A DNA stretch of 64,000 bases from Parapedobacter deserti (GTDB lineage: Bacteria; Bacteroidota; Bacteroidia; Sphingobacteriales; Sphingobacteriaceae). Positions within the stretch are counted from its first letter, which is position 1. Each line of letters begins with the position of its first letter. This document shows, in pieces, positions 1 through 7,846 of this stretch. The stretch is taken from positions 124,001 through 188,000 of the forward strand of contig NZ_JBHRTA010000030.1 in assembly GCF_042646065.1 (NCBI RefSeq). The letters are read 5' to 3'. The notes under the pieces were generated by a model that was not told the origin of the DNA, did not search any database, and saw only the letters and a list, made by a program, of their open reading frames with translations. The position numbers and the translations under genes were made by a program.

Positions 1-669
1 AACCTCACGGATAGTATGAAAATGTACCAGTGGGGGGTGGAGGGAGGCAATCCGCCTCTGGGAAGCATCGGCGTTCAACCGGAGTGGTTTTACAAAGGCA
101 ATGGATATATCCTAAAGGCTCATGGTGAGCCATTGGAAGTTCCGCCATATGCCGACGATGGTGGCGAAGAAGCAGAGCTAGCAGGCATTTACCTGGTCGA
201 CCAAGCCGGAACACCCGTGCGCATCGGATTCTGCAATGGCAACGAATTTTCGGACCACCTAATGGAGAGCAAAAACTACCTATATTTAGCTCCGTCAAAA
301 ATGCGCGAATGTGCCATTGGTCCGGAGCTTGTAATGGGGCTTGATTTCAATGAGTTTCGGGGGGAGGTAAGCGTTGTCCGCCAAGAAGAGATGATGTGGC
401 GGAAACCTGTTAAAAGCGGCAGCGCCCATATGGCACATTCGCTTGCCAACCTCGAATATCATCATTTTAAATACCCCACCCATCGGATACCCGGTCAGGT
501 GCATGTTCATTTTTATGGTGCGGATGCTTTTAGTTATGGAGAGCAGGTACGGCTAGCTGAGGGCGATAAGATGATTATCCATTGGGAAAAATTAGGAAGG
601 CCGTTGATCAATACCATGAAGAGCGGTGCCAAAGTCGACGAATTGGTCGCGTTGAAGCAAATTTGCTGA
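1..669 (+). CDS. GguC/AraD1-like protein, C-terminal part (5' end outside window)
   Basis: The frame is open from base 1, so this is the last 222 codons of a longer gene; the first ATG at 16 is internal, because the family is about 330 residues long. The product resembles the GguC/AraD1 branch of the fumarylacetoacetate-hydrolase-like fold, linked in other bacteria to sugar-acid (keto-deoxy-pentonate) metabolism. Recognisable blocks are FRGEVSV, HSLANLEYHHFKYP and GQVHVHFYGAD near the end, followed by the closing LGRPLIN. It is convergent with the next gene, with only 19 bases between them. The family call rests on remembered motifs; the substrate is not known from sequence. A sugar-acid role would fit the pectin genes further right, but nothing in the sequence links them. 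Confidence 0.7.
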   Translation, partial: NLTDSMKMYQWGVEGGNPPLGSIGVQPEWFYKGNGYILKAHGEPLEVPPYADDGGEEAELAGIYLVDQAGTPVRIGFCNGNEFSDHLMESKNYLYLAPSKMRECAIGPELVMGLDFNEFRGEVSVVRQEEMMWRKPVKSGSAHMAHSLANLEYHHFKYPTHRIPGQVHVHFYGADAFSYGEQVRLAEGDKMIIHWEKLGRPLINTMKSGAKVDELVALKQIC

Positions 670-688
670 CATTGAGTGACCACTTCCC

Positions 689-2050
689 CTATCCCGAAAT
701 CGCATCGATGATATCGTATTGAGTGATGATGGCAATGTGGCCGTACTCATCTTCCACCAATACCGCTTGGTTGTCTTTATGAATGAGTGCCGATATTTTG
801 TCTATAGAAGTTTGGAGGTCGACAAAAGGGAAGGGGGCGGTACATATTTCTGCGACCTTCGCCGATTTCAATGTGGGGTCTTCCAATAAGGCATGCAGGA
901 TGTCGGCTTCTGTGACTTTGCCAATCACCATCTCTTGCTGGGTCACGGGTATCTGTGATATATTGAGCGTTTTCATGATGCTGAACGTTTCCATCACAGA
1001 CTGCTCCACATCTGCCGTGACGATGGGTACATCGCCGCGTTTCCTGAGGATCGCTTGTGCCGTTAGTTTCTCGTCGTTAAGAAAGCCACGCTCCCGGAGC
1101 CAGTCATCATTGTACATCTTGGCCATGTAGCGCGATCCATGGTCGTGCAGGATAACCACCACGACCGCGTCGTCGTGAAGCCTATCCTTAAGCTGTAAAA
1201 GTCCAGCGATGGCAGCTCCTGCGGAGTTGCCCGCAAAAATTCCTTCTTTACGGGCGATTTCACGGGTCATAAGAGCCGCATCCTTGTCGGTCACCTTTTC
1301 GAACAAATCAATGACGCTGAAATCCACATTTTTCGGCAAAAAGTCTTCGCCGATACCCTCTGTGATGTAGGGATGGATTTCGCTCTTGTCGAAAATTCCG
1401 GTCTCCTTGTACTTTTTGAAAACGGATCCGTAGGAATCAATGCCCCATACCTGTATCCCCGGGTTCTTTTCCTTGAGGTACCTGCCGGCACCGCTGATGG
1501 TACCACCGGTACCGACGCCCACAACGAGGTGGGTCACTCTGCCCTCGGTCTGCTCCCAAATTTCCGGCCCCGTTTGTTCGTAGTGCGCTTGCGTATTTGA
1601 AAGATTGTCGTATTGGTTAGCCTTCCATGAGTTGGGGATTTCCCGCGCCAACCGGCTCGATACAGCGTAGTACGACCGGGGATCTTCCGGATCAACGTTG
1701 GTAGGGCACACGATTACCTGTGCGCCGAATGCACGCAGAGCATCGATTTTTTCTTTCGATTGCTTGTCCGTTGTGGTGAAAATGCACTTATATCCTTTGA
1801 TCACGGCTGCAATCGCCAACCCCATCCCCGTGTTGCCGGAAGTGCCCTCAATAATGGTTCCCCCTGGCTTGAGAAGGCCCGCCTTTTCGGCGTCCTCAAC
1901 CATCTTTACGGCCATGCGGTCCTTAATGGAGTTGCCGGGATTGGTAGTTTCGACTTTTACTAAAATCGTACCCCTCACATCCTGGGTGATGTTGTTGAGC
2001 TTCACTAACGGCGTGTTGCCGATAGTTTCCAGTATGTTGTTATACCACAT
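689..2050 (-). CDS. cbs: cystathionine beta-synthase (PLP synthase plus CBS pair)
   Basis: A fold-type II PLP enzyme that condenses serine (or O-acetylserine) with homocysteine or sulfide in sulfur amino-acid metabolism; cytoplasmic. The N-terminal 320 or so residues hold the cofactor lysine K43 in NPGNSIKDR, the phosphate-contact block EGTSGNTG (residues 68-75) and the glycine-rich VGVGTGGTISG loop. Residues from about 340 to 453 form two CBS repeats, an adenosyl-ligand sensing module, and there is no haem-binding N-terminus. That layout separates it from plain cysteine synthase. It is the last gene of a tightly packed minus-strand cluster, 11 bases after the AMP nucleosidase gene, so co-transcription is likely. 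Cystathionine beta-synthase rather than O-acetylserine sulfhydrylase is inferred from the CBS tail. Confidence 0.88.
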   Translation of the reverse strand: MWYNNILETIGNTPLVKLNNITQDVRGTILVKVETTNPGNSIKDRMAVKMVEDAEKAGLLKPGGTIIEGTSGNTGMGLAIAAVIKGYKCIFTTTDKQSKEKIDALRAFGAQVIVCPTNVDPEDPRSYYAVSSRLAREIPNSWKANQYDNLSNTQAHYEQTGPEIWEQTEGRVTHLVVGVGTGGTISGAGRYLKEKNPGIQVWGIDSYGSVFKKYKETGIFDKSEIHPYITEGIGEDFLPKNVDFSVIDLFEKVTDKDAALMTREIARKEGIFAGNSAGAAIAGLLQLKDRLHDDAVVVVILHDHGSRYMAKMYNDDWLRERGFLNDEKLTAQAILRKRGDVPIVTADVEQSVMETFSIMKTLNISQIPVTQQEMVIGKVTEADILHALLEDPTLKSAKVAEICTAPFPFVDLQTSIDKISALIHKDNQAVLVEDEYGHIAIITQYDIIDAISG

Positions 2051-2061
2051 AGCACTACCCT

Positions 2062-2886
2062 CTAAAATTTCAGGTGCTTCACTGTCAACCCATTGTTGAT
2101 GAGTTGCTTGAGTGAATCGATGCCGACTTTGAGGTGTGTTTCCACAAAATTGGCGGTCACACTGGAGTCGCTTTCCACTGTTTTCACCCCTTCCGGAATC
2201 ATGGGCTGGTCCGAGACGAGCAACAGGGCACCCGTCGGAATTTTATTCGCAAAACCAACGGAAAATATGGTGGCGGTTTCCATATCGACCAGCATGGCCC
2301 GGATGCTTTTCAAGTATTTTTTAAACTCACGGTCGTGCTCCCATACCCGACGGTTGGTGGTGTACACCGTTCCGGTCCAGTAGTCCAGTGCGTGGTCGCG
2401 TATTGTCGTGGAAATTGCCTTTTGAAGCGCAAAAGCCGGCAACGCCGGGACCTCCGGCGGAAAGTAATCGTTTGATGTCCCTTCGCCGCGGATTGCAGCG
2501 ATGGGAAGTACAAGGTCGCCGATCTTGTTTTTTTTCTTCAGCCCGCCGGCTTTGCCGAGAAATAGCACGGCTTTGGGGCTTATTGCAGACAGTAGGTCCA
2601 TGGCCGTCGCGGCCATGGGGCTGCCCATGCCGAAATTGATGATGGTGATGCCCTGTGCAGTGACGCTTTGCATGGGTTTGTCGAGACCCATGATCGGGGC
2701 ATTATCATGCATTTCGGAAAACAGCTTGACGTAGTGGGAAAAGTTGGTTAGCAGTATGTAATCCCCGAATCCGCTCAGTGGGCGGCCGGTATACCTCGGA
2801 AGCCAATTCCTGACGATTTCCGGCTTGGACTTCAATCCGGGTTCAATCGGACTCTGAACGGGTTTCGCTGGTTTCTGCTTAGCCAT
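2062..2886 (-). CDS. amn: AMP nucleosidase
   Basis: Hydrolyses AMP to adenine and ribose 5-phosphate. The 274-residue protein is the short Bacteroidota form, essentially only the phosphorylase-like catalytic domain, lacking the extra N-terminal domain of the longer proteobacterial enzyme. Visible family blocks are INFGMGSPMAATAMDLL, the GKAGGL loop, RGEGTSNDYFPPEVPALP and the DMETATIFSVGF segment whose Met-Glu contacts the ribose. It starts 3 bases after clpX ends and is followed 11 bases later by the cystathionine beta-synthase gene, so it appears to be part of one clpP-led transcription unit. Next to an adenosyl-sensing enzyme, an adenine-nucleotide balancing role is plausible but unproven. 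Confidence 0.9.
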   Translation of the reverse strand: MAKQKPAKPVQSPIEPGLKSKPEIVRNWLPRYTGRPLSGFGDYILLTNFSHYVKLFSEMHDNAPIMGLDKPMQSVTAQGITIINFGMGSPMAATAMDLLSAISPKAVLFLGKAGGLKKKNKIGDLVLPIAAIRGEGTSNDYFPPEVPALPAFALQKAISTTIRDHALDYWTGTVYTTNRRVWEHDREFKKYLKSIRAMLVDMETATIFSVGFANKIPTGALLLVSDQPMIPEGVKTVESDSSVTANFVETHLKVGIDSLKQLINNGLTVKHLKF

Positions 2887-2889
2887 CTA

Positions 2890-4140
2890 CTACGCTGCTT
2901 TCAACTTCTGTAAATCAGATTTTTCAAACTTATGTTTGGCATATTCGAGCGATATGTAGAGCTCTTTTTGTTCGTTTTTACTGCCCTTGGTTGAGGGAAC
3001 TTCGAACATGGCATCAAGCAAGATGGCCTCGCAGATAGAACGCAGTCCGCGTGCCCCGAGTTTAAACTCGTCCGCCTTGTCGACGATGAACTTGAATACA
3101 TCGGTTTCGAACTTAAGTTCTACGCCCTCATAGTCAAACAGTTTCTTATACTGCTTAACCAACGCATTTCTAGGTTCGGTAAGGATGCTCAGCAACGTTT
3201 CTTTGTCCAACGGATTGAGGTAGGTGAGCACCGGCAATCTACCGATCAACTCGGGAATGAGCCCGAAATTTTTCAGATCCTGCGGTGTGATGTATTTATA
3301 CAGGTTGTTAAGATCGATATCCGTATCCTCTTTGTTGACCTTGTATCCGATCGTTTGCGTGCGCAGGCGGTTGGCGATTTTTTTCTGAATGCCATCGAAT
3401 GCCCCCCCACAGATAAACAGGATGTTATTGGTGTTTACCGCAATCATTTTCTGGTCGGGGTGCTTACGGCCTCCTTGTGGCGGCACGTTGACTATGGTCC
3501 CTTCCAAAATCTTCAGCAGCGCCTGTTGTACGCCTTCACCCGATACATCCCGGGTGATGGAGGGATTATCGCTTTTACGGGCTATTTTGTCGATCTCATC
3601 AATGTAGATGATGCCCCTTTCTGCCGCGGCAACGTCATAGTCTGCCGCTTGCAGCAGGCGGGTAAGAATACTTTCGACATCTTCACCCACATAGCCCGCC
3701 TCCGTAAGTACGGTAGCATCGCATATGCAGAACGGCACGTTTAGAATCCTTGCGATGGTCTTGGCCAGCAGGGTTTTTCCGGTGCCGGTTTCGCCCACCA
3801 TGATGATGTTCGACTTCTCAATTTCGATTTCGTCCTTTTCCACCTTCTGATTGAGCCGTTTGTAATGGTTATATACCGATACGGCCATCACCTTCTTGGC
3901 ATCATCCTGCCCGATAACATATTGGTCGAGATGCTCTTTAATCTCGATGGGTCTGATCAGCTTCAGTGTAGTCTGCAGTGCCTTGCTTTTGCGGAGGTTC
4001 ATCTCCTCAGCCAGTATCTCGCCGGCTTGGGTGATGCAGCGGTCACAGATATGCGCGCCATCGCCCGCGATAAGCATGAGCGCATCTTGTTTTCTAATGC
4101 CGCAAAATGAGCAGTTCACTTCCTTCATATTTTTTGCCAT
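2890..4140 (-). CDS. clpX: ATP-dependent protease ATP-binding subunit ClpX
   Basis: AAA+ unfoldase that delivers substrates to ClpP. An N-terminal zinc-binding domain has the four cysteines C10/C13 and a CDRC pair near residue 33. The ATPase domain carries Walker A GETGTGKT (about 117-124), Walker B IIYIDEIDKI, and the pore and sensor segments, ending with LGARGLRSICEAILLD, the sensor-II arginine helix. At 416 residues it is of normal length. It lies one base downstream of clpP on the same strand, the usual clpP-clpX order, and three bases upstream of the AMP nucleosidase gene. Nothing is missing or unusual. Confidence 0.97.
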   Translation of the reverse strand: MAKNMKEVNCSFCGIRKQDALMLIAGDGAHICDRCITQAGEILAEEMNLRKSKALQTTLKLIRPIEIKEHLDQYVIGQDDAKKVMAVSVYNHYKRLNQKVEKDEIEIEKSNIIMVGETGTGKTLLAKTIARILNVPFCICDATVLTEAGYVGEDVESILTRLLQAADYDVAAAERGIIYIDEIDKIARKSDNPSITRDVSGEGVQQALLKILEGTIVNVPPQGGRKHPDQKMIAVNTNNILFICGGAFDGIQKKIANRLRTQTIGYKVNKEDTDIDLNNLYKYITPQDLKNFGLIPELIGRLPVLTYLNPLDKETLLSILTEPRNALVKQYKKLFDYEGVELKFETDVFKFIVDKADEFKLGARGLRSICEAILLDAMFEVPSTKGSKNEQKELYISLEYAKHKFEKSDLQKLKAA

Positions 4141-4141
4141 T

Positions 4142-4837
4142 TTATTTTTCCTTTTTGGCGGTCAGTACTTCGTCTACCATGCCATGCTCTTTCGCTTCGG
4201 ATGACGTCATCCAGAAATCACGATCAGAGGCTTTTTCTACCCATTCATAAGGTTTCCCCGAATGGCTAGCGATAATTTCGTATAGCTCTTTCTTCAGTTT
4301 CAACATTTCACGGAGGTTGATTTCCATATCCGTAGCCACGCCCTGAGCACCTCCGGAGGGCTGGTGAATCATCACCCGCGAGTGGTTCAATGCCGCACGC
4401 TTTCCCTTGGCGCCGGCGCAAAGGAGCACTGCGCCCATAGAAGCCGCCATTCCGGTACATATGGTAGCCACATCGGGGGTGATATACTGCATGGTATCGT
4501 AGATGCCCAATCCAGCATACACGCTGCCACCCGGGGAGTTAATATAAATCTGGATGTCACGTTGCGCATCGGCCGATTGCAGGAACAGCAGCTGCGCTTG
4601 TATAATGTTGGCTACCTGGTCGCTCACCGCATCGCCGAGAAAGATGATTCGATCCATCATCAGCCGGGAGAAGACGTCCATCTGCGCGACGTTCAATTGC
4701 CGCTCTTCGATGATATACGGGGTGAGGGATGTAGGAATCTTGCGCTCTGCGCGCGATATGAAACCATCTACATGGTGGCTGCCGATCCGATGGTGTTTAA
4801 TTGCATATTTCCGGAATTCGTTTTTATCTATACTCAT
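4142..4837 (-). CDS. clpP: ATP-dependent Clp protease proteolytic subunit ClpP
   Basis: Tetradecameric serine protease partner of ClpX. The catalytic triad is visible: Ser133 in GMAASMGA, His158 in MIHQPSGG and the Asp in ASDRDFWM. The protein has 231 residues, with an N-terminal extension of about 35 residues before the core, which is common in Bacteroidota. The trigger-factor gene that often precedes clpP is not adjacent here. The 175 bases upstream (to the HsdR_N-like gene) should hold its promoter, but I found no clear TAnnTTTG box there. It heads the clpP-clpX-amn-cbs cluster. Confidence 0.97.
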   Translation of the reverse strand: MSIDKNEFRKYAIKHHRIGSHHVDGFISRAERKIPTSLTPYIIEERQLNVAQMDVFSRLMMDRIIFLGDAVSDQVANIIQAQLLFLQSADAQRDIQIYINSPGGSVYAGLGIYDTMQYITPDVATICTGMAASMGAVLLCAGAKGKRAALNHSRVMIHQPSGGAQGVATDMEINLREMLKLKKELYEIIASHSGKPYEWVEKASDRDFWMTSSEAKEHGMVDEVLTAKKEK

Positions 4838-5012
4838 GGTTTTTATCTATTAATTTGCTAATATATGTGATTTCGTTTAAATGTTGAAAAGCAGAATGTA
4901 TTATCTCTGTCATTTCCGGTCGACAAACATCGAGCCACTGGGTGTCCATCAGGCGGTAGACTGCCAAAATGCCGTATACATTCGCCAGCCTGTCTGTATT
5001 TTCAGGTTGGGT

Positions 5013-5468
5013 TCAATGCGTATAATCGGGCAGGTCTGGTAAAAACTCAAAGGTGCCGAAATCAAAATGAATGCGGCAATAAAAATGTTGCATTCCGTTG
5101 CTTACCAATAAAAACGGAATGCGGTATACGGTATTATAGCGAGCTACCTGCTCAAACGCAGCTTGGGTGATCTTCACAGTCGGCGCCTTGAATTCGGCCA
5201 ACAGTATCTTGTTTCCTGATGTGTCATAGATAACCAGGTCGCTTCTCCTGCGCATATCATTAACCGTAAGGCCGCCCTCTATTTTAATCAGGGAACGGGG
5301 GTACTTTTTCACGTGGATCAGGTGCTGCACCCAATGCTGGCGCACCCATTCCTCAGGGGTCAGCACCAACCGTTTTTTGCGCAGTTCATCAAAAATAAAC
5401 AATTTAGCTCCCTCCCGTTGGATTTTGGCGGAATACGTAGGCAAATTGAGCGGAATGGGAGTAAACAT
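5013..5468 (-). CDS. HsdR_N-like (type I restriction R N-terminal) small protein
   Basis: A 151-residue single-domain protein resembling the nuclease-fold N-terminal domain of type I restriction R subunits. The typical nuclease pattern is visible as RSDLVIYD (D) followed by ILLAEFKAP (E-x-K) and a later Gln helix, QAAFEQVARYN. No helicase or modification subunit is nearby, so it is not a restriction system. In Bacteroidota this gene commonly sits next to holA, as it does here, divergently, which points to some DNA-maintenance role (inference). A near-consensus promoter ends four bases before its ATG. Confidence 0.8.
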   Translation of the reverse strand: MFTPIPLNLPTYSAKIQREGAKLFIFDELRKKRLVLTPEEWVRQHWVQHLIHVKKYPRSLIKIEGGLTVNDMRRRSDLVIYDTSGNKILLAEFKAPTVKITQAAFEQVARYNTVYRIPFLLVSNGMQHFYCRIHFDFGTFEFLPDLPDYTH

Positions 5469-5472
5469 ATTG

Positions 5473-5503
5473 CAAACTTAGGCAACTTACCGGTAAATGA
5501 CAA
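5473..5503 (-). promoter_or_regulatory. Bacteroidota-type promoter of the HsdR_N-like gene
   Basis: Reading the minus strand: TTG at 5503-5501, exactly 20 bases, then TAAGTTTG at 5480-5473. This matches the Bacteroidota -33/-7 consensus (TTG and TAnnTTTG). The -7 box ends only four bases before the ATG at 5468, so the transcript would be leaderless or nearly so. It is a sequence match only; no start site has been mapped. Confidence 0.6.
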
Positions 5504-5667
5504 GCTGGAGATATCCCATCCGCCATTGAAAACTTCCCTTTGCGGATGACAACATAATGCTTAATTTGGCAACGCGAAAAGAAGGGACGTAGACGCCGTG
5601 ATGTGACGGATTATTCGTTATCTGGGCTGTGATCCGTATGTTCCGTGCTCAATTGCTGTTAAGTTAG

Positions 5668-6672
5668 ATGGATGCAAGTAAAATTATTGCCGATATAAAA
5701 GGAGGGAAGCTACAGCCAGTGTATCTGCTGCACGGCGAGGAGCCGTACTACATTGATCTGGTGAGCTACTGTATTGAGCACCAGGTGTTAGACGAGGCGC
5801 AGAAAGGGTTTGACCAAACGGTGTTGTATGGCAAGGACACCGATATTGTTACGATTGTGAATGCGGCCAAGCGCTATCCGATGATGAGCGATCATCAGGT
5901 TATCATTGTCAAGGAAGCCCAGAACCTAAAGTGGAAAGATGACGATCTCCTGCTTGCGTACCTGGAAAACCCCATGAAAAGCACCGTGCTGGTGCTCGCG
6001 CATAAGCACGGCAAGTTTGACAAGCGCAAGAAGCTTTATAAAGTGGCTCAGAAGGCAGGCGTAGTGCTTGAGTCGGCTAAATTGTATGACGACAAGGTGG
6101 CGCCATGGATCACTGCTTTTGTGAAAGACAGGGGGTGGAATATCCACCCGCAAGCGGCGGCGATGATGGCCGATTACCTCGGCGCTGATCTGTCCAAAGT
6201 AGTGAACGAGCTGGAGAAGCTTATGCTCAACGTACCACCCGGACAGGAAATATCGGCGGTGGAAATCGAGCGTAATATTGGTATTAGCAAGGATTTCAAC
6301 GTATTCGAGCTCAATACCGCACTGGCAAAACGTGATGCGGCTAGGGCGTTCCAGATCGTAGCTTATTTCGCAGCCAATCCGCGCAGTAATCCCATACAGG
6401 TAATACTGGGAGCTATGGCGGGCTACTTCATTAAGATATTGAAGTACCACTACCTTACCGATAAGTCGCCGCAGGCCGTGGCGAGAGAGCTGGGCGTCCA
6501 CCCGTTTTTTACAAAGGAGTACGACCAGGCTGCCCGCAGCTACAACCGCCGTAAAACCTTCGACATCGTGGCCGACCTCCGAGCATATGACCTCAAGTCG
6601 AAAGGGCTGAATGCCACGAATGTGGAGTCAGGCGACCTGCTCAAAGAATTGGTTTATAAAATCCTTAACTGA
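5668..6672 (+). CDS. holA: DNA polymerase III delta subunit
   Basis: Clamp-loader delta subunit, which opens the beta sliding clamp. The 334-residue protein begins with the typical block PVYLLHGEEPYYID and contains a degenerate AAA+ fold without a working Walker A, followed by the helical collar domain with an FELNTALAKRDAARAFQ-like segment and the C-terminal YNRRKTFDIVADLRAYDLKSKG region. Length and order are as usual for the family. It is divergent from the HsdR_N-like gene; the 199-base gap between them has a clear promoter only for the leftward gene. A small membrane-barrel gene follows after five bases. Confidence 0.93.
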   Translation: MDASKIIADIKGGKLQPVYLLHGEEPYYIDLVSYCIEHQVLDEAQKGFDQTVLYGKDTDIVTIVNAAKRYPMMSDHQVIIVKEAQNLKWKDDDLLLAYLENPMKSTVLVLAHKHGKFDKRKKLYKVAQKAGVVLESAKLYDDKVAPWITAFVKDRGWNIHPQAAAMMADYLGADLSKVVNELEKLMLNVPPGQEISAVEIERNIGISKDFNVFELNTALAKRDAARAFQIVAYFAANPRSNPIQVILGAMAGYFIKILKYHYLTDKSPQAVARELGVHPFFTKEYDQAARSYNRRKTFDIVADLRAYDLKSKGLNATNVESGDLLKELVYKILN

Positions 6673-6677
6673 TCACT

Positions 6678-7268
6678 ATGTTTAGCTTTTTTCCCCGAGT
6701 TAAGTTTTCGCGCCGTTGCCTGACCTGCATTGTCACTACGGCCTTCGTCTGTTGTTTGATGCAAGCCAACGCTCAGCGGAGGGGTACATATACCGCGTTG
6801 CAGGCGGGCGGCATTTTCGGGCTGGCCAGCACGGGCATACAAGATCCGATGTCCGGTTATCAGTTTCAGTTTTCATTCGGCCGCAACTTTTACGACCGGA
6901 TGTACCTCGGGCTGGGAATCAGCAATGATGTGTACCGGGGCAAGTCTACGCTGGCCGACGGTAGTCGGTCTACGCGCCGGGTAAATACATTACCTGTTTT
7001 CGCAGACTTCAAAGCCCCGTTTGCGCGGTTGTCACCCCTGGGTACGCTTGGCACGATGGTCAATGCCGGGTACGCGCCCAGTATCGGCAACGACTATTTC
7101 AAGGGGTTTGTCGGCAAGGCAGGTATCACCTATGGACACCTGCTTGTAGAAGGATCTGACCTGTTGTTCAGTGCAGGGTATAGCTTCCAGCAATTCGATT
7201 CGCGTTTTGCCAGCAACCCGTTCAGCCAGCATAACGTTTTCATCACTATAGGGCTGTTTGTACATTAA
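6678..7268 (+). CDS. small outer-membrane beta-barrel protein, unknown function
   Basis: A 196-residue protein with a signal peptide (positively charged start, hydrophobic stretch, cleavage probably after QANAQ near residue 33). The mature part alternates aromatic and polar residues in short strands (for example YQFQFSFGRNFYDRMYLGLGI and a closing HNVFITIGLFVH with a terminal aromatic region), which suits an eight-strand outer-membrane barrel. It follows holA by five bases and may be co-transcribed with it. No enzyme motif is seen, and I cannot assign a function beyond porin-like barrel. Confidence 0.6.
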   Translation: MFSFFPRVKFSRRCLTCIVTTAFVCCLMQANAQRRGTYTALQAGGIFGLASTGIQDPMSGYQFQFSFGRNFYDRMYLGLGISNDVYRGKSTLADGSRSTRRVNTLPVFADFKAPFARLSPLGTLGTMVNAGYAPSIGNDYFKGFVGKAGITYGHLLVEGSDLLFSAGYSFQQFDSRFASNPFSQHNVFITIGLFVH

Positions 7269-7279
7269 CGGATATCGGG

Positions 7280-7798
7280 ATGGCGAAGCAATACGTATGG
7301 CAGGGACTTTATTATCGTACAATGGAATACCTTTCCGTAGAGCAGCTTGCTTCTGGTTGGTGGATGCATGGCAAAATCGTTGGCGAAACCTCCGGAAAAC
7401 CGATGAACATGCGATACAACATCTCGACGGATGCGGATTGGGTCACACAACAGGTGTCCGTTTGGGTCGATGGCGATCCCGTAGTTGAGTTGACCGTTCC
7501 GAACAAGGATTTCGGTGAATGTAAGGACGTGGACATCTCAATGACACCATTTACCAACACACTGACCATCAACCGAACAAAATTAACAGTCGGTGAAGTT
7601 ACCGAAAACACGGTGCTGTATATCGATGTTGAAAATCGCCTCCGAAAACCAGTACGCCAACGGTATTCACGCGTGGATGCCGATTGGTACCGTTATGAAA
7701 ACCTGGAGAGTGGCTTTGTGTCGATGATCAAAACCGATGCGGATGGCATTGTTATCCACTATCCCGGTATATTCGAGCGGGTATATCCAGCCAGCTGA
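7280..7798 (+). CDS. putative glycolipid-binding domain protein
   Basis: A 172-residue soluble protein without signal peptide. It resembles the putative glycolipid-binding family (PF06475): an N-terminal VWQGLYYRTMEYLSV strand pair, the central tryptophan and acidic segment, the late RRYSRVDADWYRYENLESGF-like pattern, and a final IVIHYPGIFERV. These features appear in order, and the length matches the family. It lies 11 bases after the barrel gene and is convergent with the ABC-F gene, with a hairpin between them. The biochemical role of the family is poorly known. Confidence 0.6.
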   Translation: MAKQYVWQGLYYRTMEYLSVEQLASGWWMHGKIVGETSGKPMNMRYNISTDADWVTQQVSVWVDGDPVVELTVPNKDFGECKDVDISMTPFTNTLTINRTKLTVGEVTENTVLYIDVENRLRKPVRQRYSRVDADWYRYENLESGFVSMIKTDADGIVIHYPGIFERVYPAS

Positions 7799-7807
7799 TG
7801 CCAAAAC

Positions 7808-7823
7808 AGCCCGCGTCGCGGCT
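7808..7823. terminator. hairpin between convergent genes, possible bidirectional terminator
   Basis: CCGCG, one base, CGCGG, extended by AG and CT with one bulged base, lies in the 48-base gap between two gene ends. The position is right for a terminator of both transcripts. There is no strong U-run on either side (only AAAAC before and CAAAG after), so rho-independent activity is uncertain. Confidence 0.4.
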
Positions 7824-7846
7824 CAAAGCATGCAATTAAACCGTCT

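Noticed and set aside
5013..5468. A type I restriction system
   Set aside because: Only the nuclease-like domain is present and no helicase, methylase or specificity gene is near; the pairing with holA is usual in Bacteroidota.
5606..5637. ACGGAT/ATCCGT inverted repeat before holA
   Set aside because: Six-base arms with a 20-base gap are expected by chance and have no copy elsewhere in the window.
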